A stretch of DNA of 64,000 bases from Georgenia subflava (GTDB taxonomy: Bacteria; Actinomycetota; Actinomycetes; Actinomycetales; Actinomycetaceae), in assembly GCF_009193155.1 (NCBI RefSeq), contig NZ_VUKD01000005.1, forward strand, positions 1-64,000. Reading direction: 5' to 3'. Below, piece after piece: positions 29,244 through 38,164 of this stretch (position 1 is the stretch's first letter; every line of letters begins with the position of its first letter). The position numbers and the translations under genes are program-made. The notes beneath the pieces are model-generated. The model made no database searches. It had not been told where the DNA came from and saw nothing but the letters and a program-made list of their open reading frames with translations.

Positions 29244-32200
29244 GTGCGCACAGCTCCCGAGCGGGCCGCCGGGCCGGCGGCGCCACCGGCCCCCGGCCCG
29301 GTCACGACGACCACACCCGCCGACGACGCCCCGGGCCCGCCGGACGCACACGAGGCCCTGCGCACGGCGTGGCACCTCGCCGTCGTCGCCGGGCCCGAGA
29401 CCGGGTGGTGCCTCCCGCTGGGACGTGCGGCCGAGGTCGGTCGCGGCGTCGGCGACCTGGCCCTGAGCGACCCGCGGGTGTCCCGCCGTCACCTGCGGGT
29501 GCGCACGCGCCGGGACCGCGTCCAGGTCCGCGACACCGGCTCGGCCAACGGCACCCGATGGATCCCGCCGGGGCGGCGTCCCGCCCGCGCGAGCCGCCGG
29601 CGACGGCCCGGACGCCGGGCCCGGCGTCTGCGCCCGCACCGCTGGCGGGAGATCCCGGCCGGCGGCCGGCTGCGGATCGGGACCACCGTGCTGGAGGTGC
29701 GCGCGCGACCGCTCCGGCCCGTCTCTCCACCGCCCGCCGGCCCGACGGACGCAGCAGGCACCGCACGGCACCGCCCCGACCTGCTTCGGGTCGCCCTGCC
29801 CCTGCTGATGTCCCTGACGATGGTGCCCCTGCTGCTCGGCGCCGGCGCGGGGCCGTGGCGGTGGGCGCTGCTGGCCCTGCCGCTGCTCGTCGTGGCAGTG
29901 GCGATCACCTCCGCGGTCCGGGGGGCCGCGCCCGCAGACGTCGAGGCCGCCGTCGCCGACCCCGCTGCGCTGGTGCTCACGGCGGCCGCCGGAGCGGCCG
30001 CCGCCCCGCCCGCCGAGACCCTGCGCGTCACCGTCGCCCCGCCGGAGGAGGGACGGCCGCGGCGGCCACCACGACGGCGACCCCGCCAGGAACCGGCACC
30101 CACCGTCCTGGACCTGGCCGACGGCGAGCACGTCGCCCTCCTTGGCAGCCGGACGGCGGTGCTCGGGGCCGCCCGCTGGATCGTCTGCCAGCTCGCGACG
30201 TGGCACGCTCCACCAGACCTCGTCCTGGACCTGCCCCCGGCCTGGCGGTGGGCCGCCACGCTGCCGCACCGCGACGGCGAGCACGTCACCGCCCCTGGCC
30301 GGCGGGTCGGCGTCCGCCCGGCCTGGTCCCCCGAGCACGAGCCCGTGCCGCAGCACGTCCCGGGGAGCAGCCTCGTCGTCCTCGCCGAACGCATGGACCA
30401 GGTCCCCGCCTGGTGCACGCGGGTCGTCCGGGTGCCCGGGCGCGCCGGTGCGGTCGGAGTCGCCTGGGCACGTGAGGTCGTCCGGCTGCTCGCCGCGGCG
30501 GCGCCCGGGCCGACGGGTGCGCAGCTGCCGCAGGAGGTCCGTCTCGCCGACCTCGTCGGCGGGCCGGACCGGGTCCTACCGGAGTGGGCGGCCGCGCACG
30601 GCGGGCTGGCCGCGCCGCTCGGCGTGACCGCCGACGGTGTCCTCGAGCTCGACCTCGTGGCCGACGGACCGCACGCGCTGGTGGCGGGCACGACCGGCTC
30701 GGGCAAGTCCGAGCTGCTGCGTGCCTGGCTGCTCGGCCTCGCGCTGCGGTACGCGCCCACGGCGCTGCAGCTCGTGCTGGTCGACTACAAGGGCGGCGCG
30801 ACCTTCACCGGGCTCGCGCCGCTGCCGCACACCGCCGGCGTCCTCACCGACCTCGACCCCGCGGGGACGGACCGTGCTCTCACGAGCCTGCGGGCCGAGG
30901 TCCGCCGCCGCGAGCGCCTGCTGGCGGACGTCGGGGCCGCCGACCTCGCGAGCTTCCGCCGCCTCAGGCCGGACGAGGTGCTCCCGCGGCTGCTGCTGGT
31001 GGTCGACGAGTTCCAGGCGCTCGGCGAGACCCACCCGGACGTGCTGCAGGCGCTCGTCCGGCTCGCCGCCCAGGGGCGCTCGCTCGGCATCCACCTGGTC
31101 CTGGCCACCCAGCGGCCGGGCGGCTCGGTCGGGCCGGACGTCCGGGCCAACCTGACCGTACGGATCTGCCTCCGGGTCCTCGAGGCGCCCGACTCACAGG
31201 ACGTGGTCGGCACTGCCGCGGCCGCCGACCTGCCCGCGCTGCCCGGCCGCGCACTGGTGCGCACCGACCGGCTGCGCGCCGTGCAGACCCCGTGGTGCGG
31301 CGCGGACGGCTGGGCCGGCGATGTCGTCGAGGCCACCCGCCGCGCGTGGCTCGTCGAGGCCCGTGGGCCGGTGCCCGGACGGCCGTGGGCACCCGAGCTG
31401 CCGGACCGGGTCCGGCCCGCAGAGCTCGACGTCCCCGGCGCCGACCCGGGCGCCGGGCTGGCGCTCGGTCTCACCGACCTGCCGGCCGAGCAGCGCCTCG
31501 GCGTGTGGACGTGGGTGCCGGACGGGATGCTCGTGACCGGTGGGCCGGGGACCGGACGGACCGAGACGCTCCGGACGGTCGCCGTCGCCGGCCTCTCCGC
31601 CGGCCGCTGCGTGCACGTCGTCGCCGCCGAGCCTGCGCGCTTCGCCGACCTGCGGGGTCCGGGGCTGGGGACCGTCGTCGGGGCCGACGACCCCCGCCGG
31701 GCGGCCCGGCTGCTGGAGCTGCTGCGCACGAACCGCGAGGCCGGCACGACGCCGTCCCTGCTGCTCGTGGACGACGCCGAGGCCGTGGCGGAGCGGCTGG
31801 ACCTGATGGGACCACCGGGCCACGGCACGGCGGTTCTCGGACAGCTGCTGCGCGACGCCCGCCGCGCGGGACTGGCACCGGTGCTGTCCGGACCGCCGTC
31901 GCTCGCCGGCGCGCGCTGGGTCGAGGGCGTGCGTACCCGGCTGGTGCTGGCACCGCGGGACGAGACCGAGGCGCTGCTCGCCGGCGTGCCCCGCGCCCTG
32001 GTGGCCGGACGCCCCGTTCCGGGGCGCGGGGTGCTGCTCGAGCCCGGCCGTGCGACGGTCGTGCAGGTGGCCGAGAGCAGCGCCGCCTGGCCGTCCGGTG
32101 CTGCGCAACCCTCCGGCGCCGGAGCAGCCGGAGCAGCCGGTGCAGCCGGGGCAGCCGGGGCCGACGGGACGGCGTCGGGGCCCCTGCGCCTGGCGCCGCT

Positions 32201-32774
32201 GCCCACCATGGTCCGCCTGCCGGACCTGCTCCACCGCGGCACACCCGTCGAGGACGGTGCCGTCGTCGTCGGGCTCGGTGGCGACGACGCCGGAGCCGTC
32301 CGGGCGTACCTCCGGCCCGGTGATGTCCTCCTCGTCGTGGGGCCGGCCGGGAGCGGCCGCAGCACCGTCCTCGCCGCGGTGCGTGAGCAGCTCGACGGCC
32401 GCCGGGTCGTCGAGGTCGCGCCGGCCGAGGATCCACGTCTTCCAGCCGGACCGGTCGTGCTGCTCCTCGACGACGTCGACCGCTGGCCGCTGCAGGCGAT
32501 GGCCGCGCTCGAGGCGCTCGTCGTCTCCCGTGACGACCTCGCCGTGGTGGCGGCGGCCCGCACCGAGTCGGTGGCGGGCGCCTTCCGTGGCCCGCTGGCC
32601 ACGTGGCGCACCGGCGCCACGCTGCTCGTGCTCCAGCCCGCCCACCCGGCCACGGCGCAGCTGGCGGAACCGGGGCTGGCGGCAGCCACGGACCCGACCC
32701 GACCGTTCCACCCCGGTCTGGGGGTGCTGCTCAGGCGCGGACGGGCGACCCCGGTGCAGGTAGCCGCCCCGTGA
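29244..32774 (+). CDS. FHA-domain FtsK/SpoIIIE-family ATPase (EssC/EccC-like)
   Basis: A very large protein of 1176 residues. Order: Pro/Ala-rich start; FHA domain at about 60-165 (phosphothreonine binding: VGRGVGDLALSDPRVSRRHL and SANGT) interrupted by an Arg-rich loop; two transmembrane helices at about 183-230; first FtsK/SpoIIIE ATPase at about 440-680 with intact Walker A TTGSGKSE and Walker B LLLVVDEFQ; second ATPase-like domain near 765 (GGPGTGRTE); third near 1030 (GPAGSGRST). The second and third have Arg in place of the Walker Lys, so probably only the first hydrolyses ATP. This is the layout of type VII secretion motors. No WXG100, EccB, EccD or EccE gene lies nearby. The GTG start at 29244 has no clear ribosome-binding site. 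Confidence 0.85.
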   Translation: MRTAPERAAGPAAPPAPGPVTTTTPADDAPGPPDAHEALRTAWHLAVVAGPETGWCLPLGRAAEVGRGVGDLALSDPRVSRRHLRVRTRRDRVQVRDTGSANGTRWIPPGRRPARASRRRRPGRRARRLRPHRWREIPAGGRLRIGTTVLEVRARPLRPVSPPPAGPTDAAGTARHRPDLLRVALPLLMSLTMVPLLLGAGAGPWRWALLALPLLVVAVAITSAVRGAAPADVEAAVADPAALVLTAAAGAAAAPPAETLRVTVAPPEEGRPRRPPRRRPRQEPAPTVLDLADGEHVALLGSRTAVLGAARWIVCQLATWHAPPDLVLDLPPAWRWAATLPHRDGEHVTAPGRRVGVRPAWSPEHEPVPQHVPGSSLVVLAERMDQVPAWCTRVVRVPGRAGAVGVAWAREVVRLLAAAAPGPTGAQLPQEVRLADLVGGPDRVLPEWAAAHGGLAAPLGVTADGVLELDLVADGPHALVAGTTGSGKSELLRAWLLGLALRYAPTALQLVLVDYKGGATFTGLAPLPHTAGVLTDLDPAGTDRALTSLRAEVRRRERLLADVGAADLASFRRLRPDEVLPRLLLVVDEFQALGETHPDVLQALVRLAAQGRSLGIHLVLATQRPGGSVGPDVRANLTVRICLRVLEAPDSQDVVGTAAAADLPALPGRALVRTDRLRAVQTPWCGADGWAGDVVEATRRAWLVEARGPVPGRPWAPELPDRVRPAELDVPGADPGAGLALGLTDLPAEQRLGVWTWVPDGMLVTGGPGTGRTETLRTVAVAGLSAGRCVHVVAAEPARFADLRGPGLGTVVGADDPRRAARLLELLRTNREAGTTPSLLLVDDAEAVAERLDLMGPPGHGTAVLGQLLRDARRAGLAPVLSGPPSLAGARWVEGVRTRLVLAPRDETEALLAGVPRALVAGRPVPGRGVLLEPGRATVVQVAESSAAWPSGAAQPSGAGAAGAAGAAGAAGADGTASGPLRLAPLPTMVRLPDLLHRGTPVEDGAVVVGLGGDDAGAVRAYLRPGDVLLVVGPAGSGRSTVLAAVREQLDGRRVVEVAPAEDPRLPAGPVVLLLDDVDRWPLQAMAALEALVVSRDDLAVVAAARTESVAGAFRGPLATWRTGATLLVLQPAHPATAQLAEPGLAAATDPTRPFHPGLGVLLRRGRATPVQVAAP

Positions 32775-32777
32775 ACG

Positions 32778-33224
32778 TCACACGACGGTGGTGGGCGCCC
32801 CGACGGCGGACGCGTGCTCACGCGACGAGGGCCACAGGACCCCGACGACCACGGCGAGCGACACCGCGACGACGAGCACCACCACCACGGCCGAGAGACT
32901 GCCGGCGAGGGTGAGCACGCTCGCGGCCTGCAGCACCTGCCAGGTCACCACCGGTCCGCGGCCCCACCGGCGGCCGCGCCACAGCGCCCGTGCGGCACCG
33001 CCGATGAGCAGCGCGAAGCCGACGAAGAACACCGCCAGGGCGAGCGGGCTCAGGGTGTCCGCCGTCGCACCCCGCACCACGTCCACCACGAAGGTGACCG
33101 CCATACCCACCAGGGCGGCGGACTCGAGGGCCACGAGCAGGCAGGCGACGAGCAGCGGCGGGGGCACCCGTCGGGAGGTCGGCTTCGCTGTCGGGACGGG
33201 CTCTTCGGCGGGAGGAACGGGCAC
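32778..33224 (-). CDS. Small integral membrane protein, unknown function
   Basis: Encodes about 148 residues from a GTG ending at 33224; a longer frame upstream overlaps the whiB1 promoter region and reads like non-coding DNA. It has an N-terminal Pro-rich cytoplasmic stretch, then four hydrophobic helices (about 28-50, 60-82, 95-110 and 118-140), and a short polar tail. I do not recognise the family. It is convergent with the FHA-FtsK gene with only 3 bp between stops, and divergent from whiB1. Confidence 0.65.
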   Translation of the reverse strand: MPVPPAEEPVPTAKPTSRRVPPPLLVACLLVALESAALVGMAVTFVVDVVRGATADTLSPLALAVFFVGFALLIGGAARALWRGRRWGRGPVVTWQVLQAASVLTLAGSLSAVVVVLVVAVSLAVVVGVLWPSSREHASAVGAPTTVV

Positions 33225-33291
33225 GTCTGAAGGGTACGCAGGGTTCCGTACCGCGCGGCCCCGGCGGCCGCCCGGCTGTGACGAAGACCAC

Positions 33292-33304
33292 TCCGGTAAC
33301 CGGA
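33292..33304. promoter_or_regulatory. Palindrome upstream of whiB1
   Basis: TCCGGT-A-ACCGGA with perfect 6-bp arms, about 135 bp upstream of the whiB1 ATG and 70 bp upstream of the divergent membrane protein start. A possible regulator site; no family can be named. Confidence 0.4.
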
Positions 33305-33438
33305 CCGTCATTTTCCCGAAACCTCTTGTCGTCCGTCCGGCCGCGTGCGAATCTTGTCCGAGCAGTTTGAACCCGAGCGTCCGGACCGCTGCTTCCCTCC
33401 ATGACCTGGTGGTCCGACGCATGCGCTAAGGAGCCCCT

Positions 33439-33687
33439 ATGGATTGGCGTCACCGCGCCTCCTGTCTGACCGAGGACCCCGAGCTGTTCTTCCCGATCGG
33501 CAACACCGGTCCGGCGCTCGTGCAGATCGAAGAGGCGAAGGCTGTCTGCCAGCGCTGCCCGGTCGTCGACACGTGCCTGAAGTGGGCTCTCGAGACCGGC
33601 CAGGACTCCGGCGTCTGGGGCGGGCTGAGCGAGGACGAGCGGCGTGCGCTCAAGCGCCGCACCGCTCGCGCCCGCCGCGCGGGCTGA
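33439..33687 (+). CDS. whiB1: WhiB-family iron-sulfur transcription factor (WhiB1/WblE type)
   Basis: Encodes 82 residues. Four conserved Cys (about residues 9, 37, 40 and 46: the C-x2-C-x5-C group plus the N-terminal one) bind a [4Fe-4S] cluster that reacts with nitric oxide. The GVWGG turn and Arg-rich tail RRALKRRTARARRAG contact the sigma factor and DNA. The opening MDWRHRASCLTEDPELFFPIG is almost the WhiB1 consensus. In mycobacteria WhiB1 is essential and binds the housekeeping sigma factor. It is monocistronic, ending at a strong terminator. Confidence 0.95.
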   Translation: MDWRHRASCLTEDPELFFPIGNTGPALVQIEEAKAVCQRCPVVDTCLKWALETGQDSGVWGGLSEDERRALKRRTARARRAG

Positions 33688-33705
33688 ACCAGAACCGAAC
33701 TACGT

Positions 33706-33735
33706 ACGACGCCGCCGGGAGACCGGCGGCGTCGT
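33706..33735 (+). terminator. whiB1 terminator
   Basis: Perfect 13-bp stem ACGACGCCGCCGG / CCGGCGGCGTCGT with a GAGA loop, followed by CGTTT, 19 bp after the whiB1 stop. Confidence 0.8.
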
Positions 33736-33760
33736 CGTTTCTCCGGCCGGCGCGGAGCCG

Positions 33761-33929
33761 GTCGCCCGGGCCGTTTCGCCGTCAGGCGCCGGTCCGTCGA
33801 CCGCACGACGTAGGTCGCTGCCCCGGGCCGTTCGGCCGGTCGGGCGCAGGCCCGTCCACCGCACGACGTAGGTCGCCGCCCCGGGTCGTTCCGCCGGTCA
33901 GGCGCCGGTCTGTCCGCCGAACGACGTGA
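33761..33929. repeat. Three tandem 53-58 bp repeats after whiB1
   Basis: Units begin at 33761, 33814 and 33872. Each contains CCCGGGCCGTT or a variant and ends near GCACGACGTAG (the last with GAACGACGTGA). The array fills the space between whiB1 and the convergent pdtaS-like gene. No gene is evident. Confidence 0.8.
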
Positions 33930-33938
33930 CGGCCGAGG

Positions 33939-35405
33939 TCAGCCGACCTGGCGCGCCTCCCCCAGCAGCGCCCGCAGCACGACCTCCGTGCCGCCCTCGG
34001 GGACCCGCGTCCAGCTGATCGACCCGCGCAGCTCCCCGGTCACCAGGGTGTTGACGATCTGCGTGCCGAGACCGGCCAGCACCCGGCCCTCCTCGATGCC
34101 GGCACCGTCGTCGCGCACCCGCACCTCGAGCCGGGCGCCGGTGCGCCGGGCGTCGACCGTGACCGTGCCCGAGCGACCGGCCAGGCCGTGCTCGACGGCG
34201 TTGGCCACGAGCTCGGTCAGCACCACCGCCAGCGAGGTGGCCGCCTCCGCCCCGACCGCCCCGAACGTGCCGTCGACGACCGTGCGGACCGACGAGTCCG
34301 GGGAGGCGACGTCGCCGGCCAGTCGCAGCACCCGGCCGAAGACCTCGTCGAAGTCGACGACCTCGTCGATGTTCTGCGAGAGGGTCTCGTGCACGAGGGC
34401 GATCGTGGCGACCCGCCGCTCGGCCTCCTTGAGGGCGGCGCGCGCCTCGGGGATGTCGCTGCGCCGGGCCTGCAGCCGCAGCAGCGCCGAGACGGTCTGC
34501 AAGTTGTTCTTTACCCGGTGGTGGATCTCGCGGATCGTGGCGTCCTTGGTGATGAGCTCACGCTCGCGGCGGCGCACCTCGGAGACGTCGCGGCACAGCA
34601 GCAGCGCACCGCGCCGCTCCCCCCGGTCGGTCAGGGGCACCGCGCGCAGGGTCAGCGTCACGCCGCGCGACTCGACCTCCGTGCGCCAGGCCGCCCGCCC
34701 CATGACCACCACCGCCATGGTCTCCTCGACGGTCGTGTGGTCCTCGATGAGCTCGGTGACCACCTCCGCGAGCACCTGGCCCTTGAGCTCGCCGATGACC
34801 CCCAGCCGGTGGAAGTTGCTGAGGGCGTTCGGGCTGGCGTAGACCACCCGGCCGTCGGAGTCGAGCCGGACGAGGCCGTCGCCGACGCGTGGGGCGCCGC
34901 GTCGCGACCCGGTGGGCGCCCCCTGCTGGGGGAACTCGCCCCGGCTGATCATCCCGGACAGGACGTCGGCGATCTCGATGTAGGAGATCTCCAGGCGCGA
35001 GGGCACCCGCGACATCGGGAGGCTGACCTCGCGCGTGATCACGGCGATCACGTTGCCCTCGTGCACCACCGGCAGGACCACCTCCCGCACGGCGTCCGCC
35101 CCGCGCTGGACCGGGTCCGCGCGCACGTGGATGCCCCGGTCGGACATGGTCTGGCGCATGAGCTGGCGCCGCACCTCCGTGGGCCGCTGACCGACGATGT
35201 CCTCGTAGTGCACCGTCGCGGCCGTGGAGGGCCGGCTGTGCGCGGCGACGACGAAGCTGCCGTCCTGGGTGGGCAGCCACAGCACGAGGTCGGCGAAGGC
35301 GAGGTCGGCCACGACCTGCCAGTCTCCGACGAGCTGGTGCAGCCACTCGGCGTCGTGAGGATCGATCCCGGACTCGGCGATCATGTTGGCGAGGGTCGTG
35401 GGCAC
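33939..35405 (-). CDS. Sensor histidine kinase, PdtaS type (HisKA_2)
   Basis: Encodes 488 cytoplasmic residues with no membrane helix. An N-terminal GAF-like domain (about 5-150) is followed by a PAS domain (about 165-285), then the HisKA_2 box REIHHRVKNNLQTVSALLRLQARR (about 305) and an ATPase domain with ELVANAVEHG and DDGAGI. This order and the opening TLANMIAESG fit PdtaS, which signals to the RNA-binding antiterminator PdtaR in mycobacteria. PdtaR is not in this window. The GTG ending at 35405 is chosen since the N-terminal domain begins there. Confidence 0.88.
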   Translation of the reverse strand: MPTTLANMIAESGIDPHDAEWLHQLVGDWQVVADLAFADLVLWLPTQDGSFVVAAHSRPSTAATVHYEDIVGQRPTEVRRQLMRQTMSDRGIHVRADPVQRGADAVREVVLPVVHEGNVIAVITREVSLPMSRVPSRLEISYIEIADVLSGMISRGEFPQQGAPTGSRRGAPRVGDGLVRLDSDGRVVYASPNALSNFHRLGVIGELKGQVLAEVVTELIEDHTTVEETMAVVVMGRAAWRTEVESRGVTLTLRAVPLTDRGERRGALLLCRDVSEVRRRERELITKDATIREIHHRVKNNLQTVSALLRLQARRSDIPEARAALKEAERRVATIALVHETLSQNIDEVVDFDEVFGRVLRLAGDVASPDSSVRTVVDGTFGAVGAEAATSLAVVLTELVANAVEHGLAGRSGTVTVDARRTGARLEVRVRDDGAGIEEGRVLAGLGTQIVNTLVTGELRGSISWTRVPEGGTEVVLRALLGEARQVG

Positions 35406-35502
35406 GGGCCAAGCGTAGGCGAGCGTCATCGGCCGAAGGCACGTCGATCCGCGCGCCGATACGCTGGCGCCGTCCTGCCGACCGTCGCACCCGGGAGCCC
35501 TC

Positions 35503-36000
35503 GTGCACTTCGCCGCCACCATCAGCTACCCCGCCGACGTCGAGACCGTCGCGGCGATGCTGGCCGACGAGGGGTTCGTCCGGCGCAAGATGGCGGCGGC
35601 CGGCGCCGAGGAGTCGGAGGTGGAGATCCACCACGAGGGCGGCTCCTTCACGGTCACCACCCGGGCGAAGATGCCGACGACGGCGGTGCCCGCGGCCTTC
35701 CGGTCCCTCGTCGGGGACTTCCTCGACGTACGGCTCGTCGAGGCCTGGGAGGCGCCGGACCCTGACGGCTCCCGCTCGTCCACGCTGGCCCTCGACATCC
35801 AGGGCGTACCGGTGCGCATCGCCGGCAGCCAGCGCCTCGAGCCGACGGCGACCGGCTGCACCGAGACCTACGAGGGCGAGGTCACGGCCAAGATCCCGCT
35901 CTTCGGGCGCCCGGTGGAGCAGGCGGCGGTGGACACGGTGGACAAGGTGGTCGCCGTCGAGCGGCGCCTCGGTCTGGAACACCTCGCGCGCAGCGAATGA
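35503..36000 (+). CDS. DUF2505 family protein
   Basis: A 165-residue protein beginning at a GTG. It looks like an SRPBCC/START-fold protein: N-terminal strand MHFAATISYPADVETVAAMLAD, then alternating strands and a long C-terminal helix (VDTVDKVVAVERRLGLEHL). The family is common in actinobacteria and has no proven function; the fold suggests binding of a hydrophobic ligand. It stands alone, divergent from the pdtaS-like gene, ending at a hairpin shared with zwf. Confidence 0.8.
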   Translation: MHFAATISYPADVETVAAMLADEGFVRRKMAAAGAEESEVEIHHEGGSFTVTTRAKMPTTAVPAAFRSLVGDFLDVRLVEAWEAPDPDGSRSSTLALDIQGVPVRIAGSQRLEPTATGCTETYEGEVTAKIPLFGRPVEQAAVDTVDKVVAVERRLGLEHLARSE

Positions 36001-36017
36001 CGGCAAAGGCTGAGGCA

Positions 36018-36039
36018 CCTGGTTCGCCGTTGAACCAGG
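36018..36039. terminator. Bidirectional hairpin between DUF2505 gene and zwf
   Basis: Perfect 8-bp stem CCTGGTTC / GAACCAGG with a 6-nt loop, between two convergent genes. Confidence 0.65.
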
Positions 36040-36131
36040 AGCACCCACACCGTACCCGAACGTGACCCACACCACGGACGGTTCCGGTGCGCGGTCCCTG
36101 CCGGGGTATCGCGCCGGGGCGGCACGGACCT

Positions 36132-37568
36132 CTACCCGCCCAGCATCCACCGGTGCGGGACGGCGAGGCGGTCGGCCTCCTTCGGCCCCCAGGAGCCGGG
36201 TGCGTACGGCAGCGGGGTCGGCCGGTCCGGCCCCTGGAGCGGGGCGAACGCGGTGAACGCCGCGCGCAGCCCCTCGGCGGTCGTGAAGAGCGACCGGTCG
36301 CCGATCAGGGCGTCGTGGATCAGCGAGGCGTACGGGGAGATGGGCTCGCCACCGGGGACGTCGTCGAGCTCGAGAACCGCCTTGCCGGAGGAGTACGTCA
36401 GGTCCGGTCCCGGCGTCTTGACGGTGATGCCCAGCTGGATCTCGCCGTCGCCGGCGAAGCAGATCTCGATCGTGTTCGGGTCGGTCAGCTCGTTCGCGAG
36501 CGGTCCGTACGGCGGCTTCAGCACCAGCGTGATGCGCTGGGTCCTGCGCGCCATGCGCTTGCCGGTGCGCAGGAGGAACGGCACACCGCGCCACCGCTCG
36601 GTGTCCACCCACAGCCGCGCGGCGACGTAGGTGTCCTGGGTGGAGTCCGGCGCGACGCCGTCGATGTCGGTGTAGCCCTCGAACTGGCCCAGGACGACGT
36701 CCTCGGTCGGGTCCAGCGGCCGGAACGCGCGCAGGGCCGCCTCCCGGGCGGCGAGGACGCTCGTGGGGTCGCGCAGGTCGGCCGGCGGCTCCATGGCCAC
36801 CTGGCCCGCCACCTGGAACAGGTGCGTGACGATCATGTCCAGCGCCGCCCCGGTGGCCTCGTAGAACGAGGCCCGGTTGGCGACGTCGAGGTCCTCGGGG
36901 ACGTCGATCTGGACCTGCTCGATGCTGGCCCGGCTCCACTCCGAGCCGAAGAGCTGGTTGGCGAACCGCATGACGTAGATCGTCTGGACGCCCTCCTTGC
37001 CGAGGAAGTGGTCGATGCGGAAGACCTGCTCCTCGTCGAGCACCTCCTTGACGGCGCTGTCGAGGTCCTCGAAGGACTCGAGCGAGGTGCCGTACGGCTT
37101 CTCGAAGACGACTCGGGCGCCGTCGGCCAGGCCGTGGGCACCCAGCCCGCGCGCGATCGACTTGAACGCGCGCGGCGGCACGGCGAGGAAGAACAGCACG
37201 AGAGGTTCACCCCGGCCGCCCTCCGTGAGCTCGGCCCGGGCGCGCTCCAGCAGACCCGGCAGCTCGCCCGCGTCCTTCTCGTCGAACGCACCGCCGGCGT
37301 ATCGCACCGAGGGGCTGAAGCTGGCCCAGTCGGACGGCACCCCCTTCTCGCTGCGCTCGAGGGAGGACCGGACCACCTCACGGAAGTGGTCGTCGTCGAA
37401 CTCCTCGGTCGCGCAGCCGATGAGGCGCCACCGCTCCGGCATGAGGCCGCGGCCGTGCACCTCGGCCAGCGCCGGCAGCACCATCCGGCCGGCCAGGTCG
37501 CCGGTGGCCCCGAAGAGCACGATGATCACGGAGTCGGGGAGCGTGTGCGCGGCGGTCGTCTCGGTCAC
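36132..37568 (-). CDS. zwf: Glucose-6-phosphate dehydrogenase
   Basis: First step of the oxidative pentose phosphate pathway, making NADPH. The 478-residue protein has the N-terminal NADP motif GATGDLAGRMVLPAL, the EKPYG block and the active-site signature RIDHFLGKE. It is in the normal size range. The usual partners opcA and pgl are not adjacent, so this may be a second, separately expressed copy; that is inference. The gene is monocistronic. Confidence 0.95.
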   Translation of the reverse strand: MTETTAAHTLPDSVIIVLFGATGDLAGRMVLPALAEVHGRGLMPERWRLIGCATEEFDDDHFREVVRSSLERSEKGVPSDWASFSPSVRYAGGAFDEKDAGELPGLLERARAELTEGGRGEPLVLFFLAVPPRAFKSIARGLGAHGLADGARVVFEKPYGTSLESFEDLDSAVKEVLDEEQVFRIDHFLGKEGVQTIYVMRFANQLFGSEWSRASIEQVQIDVPEDLDVANRASFYEATGAALDMIVTHLFQVAGQVAMEPPADLRDPTSVLAAREAALRAFRPLDPTEDVVLGQFEGYTDIDGVAPDSTQDTYVAARLWVDTERWRGVPFLLRTGKRMARRTQRITLVLKPPYGPLANELTDPNTIEICFAGDGEIQLGITVKTPGPDLTYSSGKAVLELDDVPGGEPISPYASLIHDALIGDRSLFTTAEGLRAAFTAFAPLQGPDRPTPLPYAPGSWGPKEADRLAVPHRWMLGG

Positions 37569-37714
37569 GGTGCCAACCTACGCGGCGCCACCTTCGGTCG
37601 CAGGCGGAGCCCGGCACCGGCGATTCCGGCACCGTCCCGGACACGCCTCCGCGCGGATGCCCCGCTGCCGTCATGGACGCGCCCCCGCGCGGATGACGTG
37701 CCACGATCGTCACC

Positions 37715-38164
37715 ATGAGCGAGACCGACCTGTCCGAGAACGACGACGCGACGGCGCGCGCGCTGTGGGCGGAGCGCACCGGCACCCGGGCCTACACCGG
37801 GCGCAACTCGCGGGGCGCCCAGGTGCTCGTCGGCGACGGCGAGGGCGAGTTCTCCCCCGGCGAGCTGCTCCAGCTGGCACTGGCGACCTGCAGCACCCTC
37901 TCCGCGGACCACCGGCTCGCCCACGCCCTCGGCGAGGACTTCACTGCGGTCGCCGGCGTCTCGAACGACAAGAACCGGGACGAGAACCGCTACAACTCCC
38001 TCACCGTCGAGATCGTGACCGACCTGTCCGGCCTGGACGACGCGACCCGCGCGAAGACCCTCGAGCGCGCCGAGCTGGCGATCGAGAAGCAGTGCACGGT
38101 GGGACGCACCCTCGCCGCGGGGGCGCCCCACACCATTCTCTTCACTGACGAGGTTGCCGGATGA
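37715..38164 (+). CDS. OsmC/Ohr family protein
   Basis: A 149-residue protein of the OsmC/Ohr thiol-peroxidase superfamily. The two expected cysteines are present in LALATCSTLSAD and IEKQCTVGRTL. Members reduce organic hydroperoxides. The ATG at 37715 is followed by an acidic N terminus. The stop overlaps the next gene's ATG by 4 nt, forming an operon with a membrane protein and an aldo-keto reductase, suggesting a detoxification unit. Confidence 0.85.
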   Translation: MSETDLSENDDATARALWAERTGTRAYTGRNSRGAQVLVGDGEGEFSPGELLQLALATCSTLSADHRLAHALGEDFTAVAGVSNDKNRDENRYNSLTVEIVTDLSGLDDATRAKTLERAELAIEKQCTVGRTLAAGAPHTILFTDEVAG

